DNA of 23,536 nucleotides from Schoenoplectus triqueter (Eukaryota > Streptophyta > Magnoliopsida > Poales > Cyperaceae), in the NCBI GenBank assembly GCA_964058805.1, contig CAXKVV010002135.1:1-23536 (forward strand), written 5' to 3'. Positions 18,379 to 23,536 of this stretch are shown here, one piece after another. Below the pieces are notes generated by a model, which had not been told where the DNA came from, searched no databases, and was given only the letters and a program-made list of their open reading frames with translations. The position numbers and the translations under genes were made by a program. Each line of letters starts with the position of its first letter. The stretch's first letter is position 1.

Positions 18379-21300
18379 TCACCCACTTCTTCCAAGTGTC
18401 GTGATCAGGATTCTTCAGAGACTGGGTCGAATCACTCTGATAGAAAATAATGGCCTTATGGATGATAGTCTTCCCTTTAAGGCGCTCTACCTTTGCCGGC
18501 ACAACAAAGGTCTTTAGGGTTTGGATGTGGTTCACCTCCCTTGGTATAAGGTCTTTAAAATGCCTTTCGGGAACCACAGTAATTTCCAGCGCTGCCATCT
18601 CCTCTTCTATCTCAATGTTCATGACTGAGTTGGAGCGGTAGATTTCCTTGATCGGCTTACGTCTCGCAGCCTTAGGTTTGCTAGGTACGAGAGTGTGCGA
18701 GATCGTATAAGCCACCCCTTTGCCTTTGCTATTCAAGTTATGTGGAGCTGGGTCTTGTTGAAAGCTCTTCGGGAGTTGGATTGTCCCGTTTCTATGCCCT
18801 TCTTCTATTAGGTCTTTGAATACCCAGCATTCTTCGATGGTATGGCCCAGTATGCGATGATAAGGGCAGAATTCGCCTTCACCGGCTCTTTCTATGTCTG
18901 CGGGTCTTTTACAGGCGGGAAGTGTCAATCCGCTCTTTAGGGCCTGCTCAAATATCCGAGCTGTTTTATTTCTCAGAAAAGAGTATGGTTTACTCTTCTT
19001 GACCTTGAGAGTCTGCATGACGGTCGATTGTTTAGTTTTCGTTTCTTCCCCCTTCGATTCATCTACTATGACAATTACCCGCTTGCCGCTATCGGGTGCT
19101 TGTCTTTCGGGGGTCCCGGAACGGGGTTCGCTCGTCATTTCTTTGAGCAGCTCGGAATTATAAATCGCGGTTTGCAGGTTTTCAATCATTATCATGATTT
19201 CATTGTGTTGCGTCTTGATATCCTGCATCACTTCCCATTGTTCAGACACCTCTCTCCTATTATTTTCAACTTGGTGTCTTATTTCGTCGATCGCATTCCA
19301 GACACGACCTTCAAAATTTTCCCGCCATGAGCGTTCTTCATTTATAGGCCTCGGCCTAACCGGGTTATCCCTTCCGCTACCGGGTCCCGTGTTGATCATA
19401 TATGACTCCTCGCTTTCATTATCTGTTTCAGGCCCTTTATATGGCTTCTTGAGGATGTGATAAATGATCTCTTCGTCAGACTCCTCTTCCCAGGGTTGAC
19501 GATCATGGCCAGATTCCTCTCCCGAGGTGGTATCGCTCGAGTTGTTAGAATCTTCGGAGTCTTCTCCCGAAGTTGCCTCTATGATCTGAATTTGAGGGGT
19601 GTTGGCAGGCTTAAAATTGAAAATGACCTCCTCTTCAGAATCACTTGCATTGATTTCGCTCGGTTTTATTTGGGCCTTATACGCAGCCACCTGTTTGAAG
19701 CGGAAGGTTGCTTCTTCACCCGACTTTCTTCCGGGTCTTTGGGCTCGAGCACCTCGGGGTTTGATATTAAATTTGACCTCTTCTTCTTCTCCGGATGAGG
19801 TATCAAATTTAGGGCCTTTGTTAAAGGATTTCTGACCTGCTTTTGTCATTGGCCGGCTCGGCGCCACAGCGGATTTAGGCAGAAAGTACTGGGCGTCATT
19901 GAACTTAATCTCATGCACCCCGAATGGTTTGACATCTCCGTCAATTCTCTTTTGCTTACCATTCTCGATATATTTCAGGCATTGGTGCAGAGTAGAGGGT
20001 ATGACCTGATTGCTGTGAAGCCACGGGCGACCCAGCAACGCCCGATAAGAGGTTTCAGCGTCAATGACATAGAATTTAGTAGGCGCTCTTAGGCTTCCGC
20101 ATTGCAGGTTCAGAGTTATAGCTCCCAGGGCCTTTTGGGAGTTTTGATTAAAGCCATGAATAATCACCTTTTCATCAGATAGGTTCTTCACATCTAAGGT
20201 GATGGTCTTTAGAGTTTTAAGCGGCATAATATTGATCGAAGACCCTGCGTCGACCAGGATGCGGCCAATCTTTTGCCCTCCACAATTTCCTGTGATGTAC
20301 AGTGGGCGATTGTGGTCGACAGTGCCTATTAGGAGGTCGTCGTCTGTGAAATTTATACAGGCGGCCCGTTTGGCGGTGAATAGGGCTTCTTGCATATTTT
20401 GCTCGACAAAGTATGACTTGTACTTCTCGGGATCTTGCAAGGCCTGGATTAGTACCTCCCTTAGGTCTTGTGACATCATCAATGCATCAAATATGCTTAA
20501 TAGCGCTGGAATCTTACGCAGATGTGCCAACACGTTATATTCTTCGCCCGTCGACCGGGTCTTTTCTGGGTTCTTGCTTGGATTCTCGACTTCTTTGCCT
20601 TTATTCAGGGTCTTATCCTTTCCTTTATCAGAATCCTTGGGAGCTTGTCTCTCAGGTATATAAGTCCCGGACCAGAGCACGGCTTTGCACTCTTCATTCT
20701 TGGTCCCAGAGGTACTTGCTTCCCCTTCGTCATTCGGGAAGAACATCTCCTCTAATGTTGGCATATCTTCGTCGTGAAAAGAATATACCATATTGCACGA
20801 AGCACCCCAAATCTCTTCGCTTTCTTCTTTATTTATTTCTTCATCTATATTTTCTTCCTTTTGACCTAGGGTTAGCTTCTCCCAGTCTTCTTTGGAGATG
20901 AAATGTTGAAGGGTGATCGCCTCGGGACTGCCCTGCTCGTACTCTTCAATCTTATTCTTTCTGGACTTATTGTTTCTATGCTTCTTTTTCTTCTTAAGAA
21001 CCTGGTCTTGGCTCTGGTCCACCTTATAGTATACCCTGGGTTTTGGTGGGACCACTGGTGTGATATCGTCTTTCCATTTCATGCCAGGTTCTTTCTTAAG
21101 GGCTTTAAGCATTTTAATTGATTTCTTCGATAGGTGCGTAGTCCATTGTTCTTCCTGGTCTTCGCATGACTGGCCCGGGACTTTCTCTTCCTCATGAGAG
21201 ATCGTGTTGGCCTGCTCATGGGCTGATGGGCTTTGCAAGAACCCCTTAGGTAAAGTAATTTCACCGTTTTTATACGCCTTCTCGACCCAATCTTTGAAGA

Positions 21301-23527
21301 CCCAGCAATCTTCGATTGAGTGCCCTATTATTCTGTGGTATGGGCAGAAGTTGGGTTCGTCCGATTTATCGGCATCTTCCGGGCGTTTACTGGCCGGCAG
21401 GGTTAGGCCATTTTTCAGTGCCCCTCTGAAGATTTGGGCAACTTTATCTTTTCTGAAGGAGTACGGTTTGGATTTCTTTTGTTTAAGGGATTCAAAACTC
21501 CGTGAACTCCCTCCTGGGTTGGGCCTGGGTCCCTTATTATAATTGTTGCCATTTGTGCTACTACTGCCGCCTTGGGTGTCTGCATTGGCAACCATCTTAT
21601 CCTTTAACGAGGTGAATGCCACTTTGGTTTCAGCTCGGGCTCCTCGTTGCGGCCTATTATTCATGAAGTTCGGCACGGTGTGTGGTGACATCCTTTCCAT
21701 ATTGGATACCGATCTGAGCAAGTCTTTAAACGTGTTGACCTTTGTCACACCAAGAAGCATGCCCATCCACCCGTCAATGTTCTTCATGATTAGGTTGACG
21801 GCCTCATCTTCGGTTAATGTGCGGTCGCATTTGATGCTGAGGTTCCGCCATCTATTGATAAAATCTGTCATTGACTCCCCTTTCTTGGGTTTAGTGCTTG
21901 CCAGATCGGCTATGTTTATCTTATCAGACACCATGACAAATCGTGCCCTAAACGAGTCCGCCATCTCGTCCCAGGTCCTGATGCTGTTGTTTTCCAGCGA
22001 ATAATACCATTGAAAGGCGGTTCCCACCAAGCTCTGAGGGAATTGTCTTAACAACAGTGCATCATTGCCGCCCGTGTTGCCGCACGAGGCTACAAAGTGG
22101 GCCAGGTGTTGTTCGGGGTTTAGGTCTTTATTGCCTTCCCCGGAGAAGGTCCTGAAGCGGGGGATCACATACCCTTTAGGATATTCTTCCAAGTCATATA
22201 TGGCAGGGTATGGATGTCCACAGTTTTTAACGGGAGGGATAGCGTATCCACCTCCAGCTATTTGCATTTGCTGTGCAATCATGGCTTGAATCTCTTTCCG
22301 GGATATTCCCGTTGGTTCAGCCTCCACTTCTATGGTTCTGTGTGGATGGGGTTTAGAATCGACCGGTTGTTTTCCCTTATGATTGCTTTTGGTACTGTGG
22401 ACCCCTTCTTGACGGGAGCTACCAGCTTTGAAGTTGGCGTCTTGTGATTCTTGTAAGGATTTGACCGCCTTAATCAGTTCTTCATTTTGCTTTAGCATGG
22501 TAGCGATTAGCTCCCGTTGCCTAATCAGCTCTTCATCCCGTGCCTCGATGTGGCCTTTTAATATTTCAATTTCATCGATAGGCATTTCGGGACGTGCTTC
22601 AACGTCATCTTCGTTGTCGAAAAGATCAGGGTTTTCATTATGGTCTTCCCCTTCCCTGCTATTGCCTTCGGGGTTGACTCTCTTTGGGGGTCTCCCTTTT
22701 CTACCATTATTCTTATTGGTATTGGTGACGTGAGCTTGATTAGGCGGAGACTGGTCATCCTGGACCATATTCACCTCACCATCAGTGTCTGGATCAGTAT
22801 CGTAGCTTATACTGATGGTGTTGACTGAGAAGTGCTCTTCGTAACGAGCGATTCTTCTCTTCTTCTTCGCTTGGTCGGGGGCAGTTATTTTCAAGTTGTT
22901 GAGTGGTATTCTTGAGCCTAACCGGCTGAATACACTCTTCTGACCTAAGCGGTTGAACACGCTCTCGGGCGGAGCGTTAGACCTGCCGGCCTTGCTGGGC
23001 TGGGCTTGAGACTGGGGTTTCGTTGGCTGGGAACCCTTCGGGACCCACACCTGCTGGGTGCTAGGTGTTGCCTTTGGTATAAACCTCCTTGGATTCGGAG
23101 TGGAGGCAATGGCTTGCGGCTGAGCCATGCCTTGAGATTGGTTAGGGCGGGAGACGTATCGTCTCGACCTAGCGTTTCTAACGCTCTTCCTCTGCTTGAG
23201 GGCCCTGTGAGCCTTGTAAATGGCTTCTGCAGGGGTTTGAGACTTGTCCTGGCGGCGCTGAGACCTTTGAGTTGGGCGAGGTGTGGGCTTAGGCACCTCC
23301 CATGCCTGGCGGAGCTGGCCTGTGGCCGAGTTCTTGGCCACTATACGGAGTGCCGTGAATTTGTTGGAGACTGGGATAGCTGGCCTAGCCACCAGCTGGT
23401 TTTGGTATGCATCCAAGGCCCTTTTCCTGGACGCTTGAGAGTTACGGGATGTTTGGGCTGCGACTTTTGGGGCCGTCTTCTTAGACGGGCGCCTTCTCCT
23501 CTTTGGGGAGGCAGTAGGAGAGGCCAT
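18308..23527 (-). CDS. gag-pro: Retrotransposon gag-protease polyprotein with duplicated zinc-knuckle module
   Basis: 1739 residues, intact. The N-terminus is basic and Pro/Ser/Gln-rich (KRRRRPSKK). A probable coiled coil lies at ~315-362. The retrotransposon gag capsid region is ~455-610 (RFRTFSGEGN, LRQFPQSLVGTAFQWYYSL, FINRWRNLSIKC). A CX2HX4HX4C knuckle uses Cys728, His731, His736 and Cys741, a variant of the gag CCHC knuckle. A Lys-rich/acidic linker follows. The aspartic protease is ~1065-1175 with active-site DAGSS (Asp1093) and flap-like ALLGRPWLH. After it come acidic SGEEEEVKFNIKP-type repeats (~1244-1345), a second coiled coil (~1400-1465), and a second copy of the knuckle block with Cys1554, His1557, His1562 and Cys1567. 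Gag packages the RNA and the protease matures the polyprotein. The ORF is long for gag-pro because of the duplicated tail. ATG 23527 is the first in-frame start seen; an out-of-frame ATG lies 5 nt upstream. Confidence 0.93.
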   Translation of the reverse strand: MASPTASPKRRRRPSKKTAPKVAAQTSRNSQASRKRALDAYQNQLVARPAIPVSNKFTALRIVAKNSATGQLRQAWEVPKPTPRPTQRSQRRQDKSQTPAEAIYKAHRALKQRKSVRNARSRRYVSRPNQSQGMAQPQAIASTPNPRRFIPKATPSTQQVWVPKGSQPTKPQSQAQPSKAGRSNAPPESVFNRLGQKSVFSRLGSRIPLNNLKITAPDQAKKKRRIARYEEHFSVNTISISYDTDPDTDGEVNMVQDDQSPPNQAHVTNTNKNNGRKGRPPKRVNPEGNSREGEDHNENPDLFDNEDDVEARPEMPIDEIEILKGHIEARDEELIRQRELIATMLKQNEELIKAVKSLQESQDANFKAGSSRQEGVHSTKSNHKGKQPVDSKPHPHRTIEVEAEPTGISRKEIQAMIAQQMQIAGGGYAIPPVKNCGHPYPAIYDLEEYPKGYVIPRFRTFSGEGNKDLNPEQHLAHFVASCGNTGGNDALLLRQFPQSLVGTAFQWYYSLENNSIRTWDEMADSFRARFVMVSDKINIADLASTKPKKGESMTDFINRWRNLSIKCDRTLTEDEAVNLIMKNIDGWMGMLLGVTKVNTFKDLLRSVSNMERMSPHTVPNFMNNRPQRGARAETKVAFTSLKDKMVANADTQGGSSSTNGNNYNKGPRPNPGGSSRSFESLKQKKSKPYSFRKDKVAQIFRGALKNGLTLPASKRPEDADKSDEPNFCPYHRIIGHSIEDCWVFKDWVEKAYKNGEITLPKGFLQSPSAHEQANTISHEEEKVPGQSCEDQEEQWTTHLSKKSIKMLKALKKEPGMKWKDDITPVVPPKPRVYYKVDQSQDQVLKKKKKHRNNKSRKNKIEEYEQGSPEAITLQHFISKEDWEKLTLGQKEENIDEEINKEESEEIWGASCNMVYSFHDEDMPTLEEMFFPNDEGEASTSGTKNEECKAVLWSGTYIPERQAPKDSDKGKDKTLNKGKEVENPSKNPEKTRSTGEEYNVLAHLRKIPALLSIFDALMMSQDLREVLIQALQDPEKYKSYFVEQNMQEALFTAKRAACINFTDDDLLIGTVDHNRPLYITGNCGGQKIGRILVDAGSSINIMPLKTLKTITLDVKNLSDEKVIIHGFNQNSQKALGAITLNLQCGSLRAPTKFYVIDAETSYRALLGRPWLHSNQVIPSTLHQCLKYIENGKQKRIDGDVKPFGVHEIKFNDAQYFLPKSAVAPSRPMTKAGQKSFNKGPKFDTSSGEEEEVKFNIKPRGARAQRPGRKSGEEATFRFKQVAAYKAQIKPSEINASDSEEEVIFNFKPANTPQIQIIEATSGEDSEDSNNSSDTTSGEESGHDRQPWEEESDEEIIYHILKKPYKGPETDNESEESYMINTGPGSGRDNPVRPRPINEERSWRENFEGRVWNAIDEIRHQVENNRREVSEQWEVMQDIKTQHNEIMIMIENLQTAIYNSELLKEMTSEPRSGTPERQAPDSGKRVIVIVDESKGEETKTKQSTVMQTLKVKKSKPYSFLRNKTARIFEQALKSGLTLPACKRPADIERAGEGEFCPYHRILGHTIEECWVFKDLIEEGHRNGTIQLPKSFQQDPAPHNLNSKGKGVAYTISHTLVPSKPKAARRKPIKEIYRSNSVMNIEIEEEMAALEITVVPERHFKDLIPREVNHIQTLKTFVVPAKVERLKGKTIIHKAIIFYQSDSTQSLKNPDHDTWKKWVIEQESENAASGDVASHPFGKGAI
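18695..19000 (-). repeat. Zinc-knuckle module, copy 2 (residues 1510-1611 of gag-pro)
   Basis: Contains KKSKPYSF, GLTLPACKRP, CPYHRILGH..C, WVFKDLIE and YTISH in the same order as copy 1, but after the protease. All four predicted zinc ligands are kept. Similarity is clear at protein level, with many substitutions, so the duplication is not recent. Confidence 0.85.
21200..21478 (-). repeat. Zinc-knuckle module, copy 1 (residues 684-776 of gag-pro)
   Basis: Contains KKSKPYSF, GLTLPASKRP, CPYHRIIGH..C and WVFKDWVE, in the usual gag nucleocapsid position between capsid and protease. Partner of the copy at 18695-19000. Confidence 0.85.
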
Positions 23528-23536
23528 GACATTGTT

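Larger units (their letters stand above)
5642..23536 (-). mobile_element. Ty3/gypsy LTR retrotransposon, Tat lineage, 5' end beyond window
   Basis: Reading right to left on the minus strand: gag-protease ORF, pol ORF (RT, degenerate RNase H, second RNase H, integrase), a non-coding stretch with a 240-bp duplication, an antisense PMD gene, a 24-nt purine run, then a probable 3' LTR. The additional RNase H between the native RNase H and integrase is the established hallmark of plant Tat elements (Ogre/Retand/Grande relatives). Extra antisense ORFs between pol and the 3' LTR are, to my recollection, also reported for Tat. No chromodomain is visible at the integrase end. Both ORFs are free of stops, suggesting a young copy. 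The 5' LTR and PBS are not in the window, so LTR identity and target-site duplication could not be tested. The left boundary is tentative. Confidence 0.85.

Noticed and set aside
18450..22828. Plus-strand ORFs opposite gag-protease
   Set aside because: Shadows of the 1739-residue frame, Ser/Leu/Phe-rich as expected for complements of Glu/Lys-rich coding sequence.
23341..23532. 63-codon minus-strand ORF starting 5 nt upstream of gag
   Set aside because: Out-of-frame overlap with gag; no features.

Overview
The window is plant nuclear DNA, almost all of it repeats and transposable elements. The evidence is a Ty3/gypsy polyprotein of Tat-lineage type with a second RNase H, a plant mobile domain (PMD) gene with very short GT-AG introns, and long AT-rich and satellite stretches. 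Recurrent GTGGGNCCCAC and G-box motifs at 7.4-9.0 kb would suit a monocot, but that is a weak guess. I see no ordinary host housekeeping gene, rRNA or tRNA gene.

Layout: (1) 1-2113 is a CpG-rich 58-bp satellite in a 22-unit higher-order array of 1276 bp. Two near-identical partial copies are present, and a duplicated 75-bp edge module follows. (2) 2.58-3.78 kb holds two degenerate arrays with different core motifs. (3) 3.78-5.08 kb is very AT-rich with a TTA microsatellite. (4) 5.08-5.64 kb is non-coding transition sequence. (5) About 5.64-9.18 kb is best read as the 3' LTR of a minus-strand element. It carries divergent TATA boxes, a 42-bp-periodic G-box array, a 127-bp duplication and a 245-bp duplication in which each copy has a TATA box and a hairpin. 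(6) A 24-nt pyrimidine run at 9188-9211 is the likely polypurine tract on the minus strand. (7) 9.39-12.94 kb is a plus-strand PMD gene. I could join six exons across five GT-AG introns, all phase 1, into one uninterrupted frame. (8) 12.94-14.66 kb is non-coding and holds a 240-bp duplication. (9) 14662-18360 (minus) is an intact pol with RT, degenerate RNase H, a second 'archaeal-type' RNase H, and integrase. (10) 18308-23527 (minus) is an intact gag-protease ORF with a duplicated zinc-knuckle module. The 5' LTR and primer-binding site lie beyond the right edge.

How it fits together: the minus-strand genes form one large, apparently young Tat-type retrotransposon. The PMD gene sits between pol and the presumed 3' LTR in the opposite orientation, as in Tat elements that carry extra antisense ORFs. 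Points most worth checking are the antisense multi-exon gene and its possible far-upstream first exon, the two promoter-proximal hairpins that differ in sequence but both pair, the helically phased G-box array, and the zinc-knuckle duplication on both sides of the protease.
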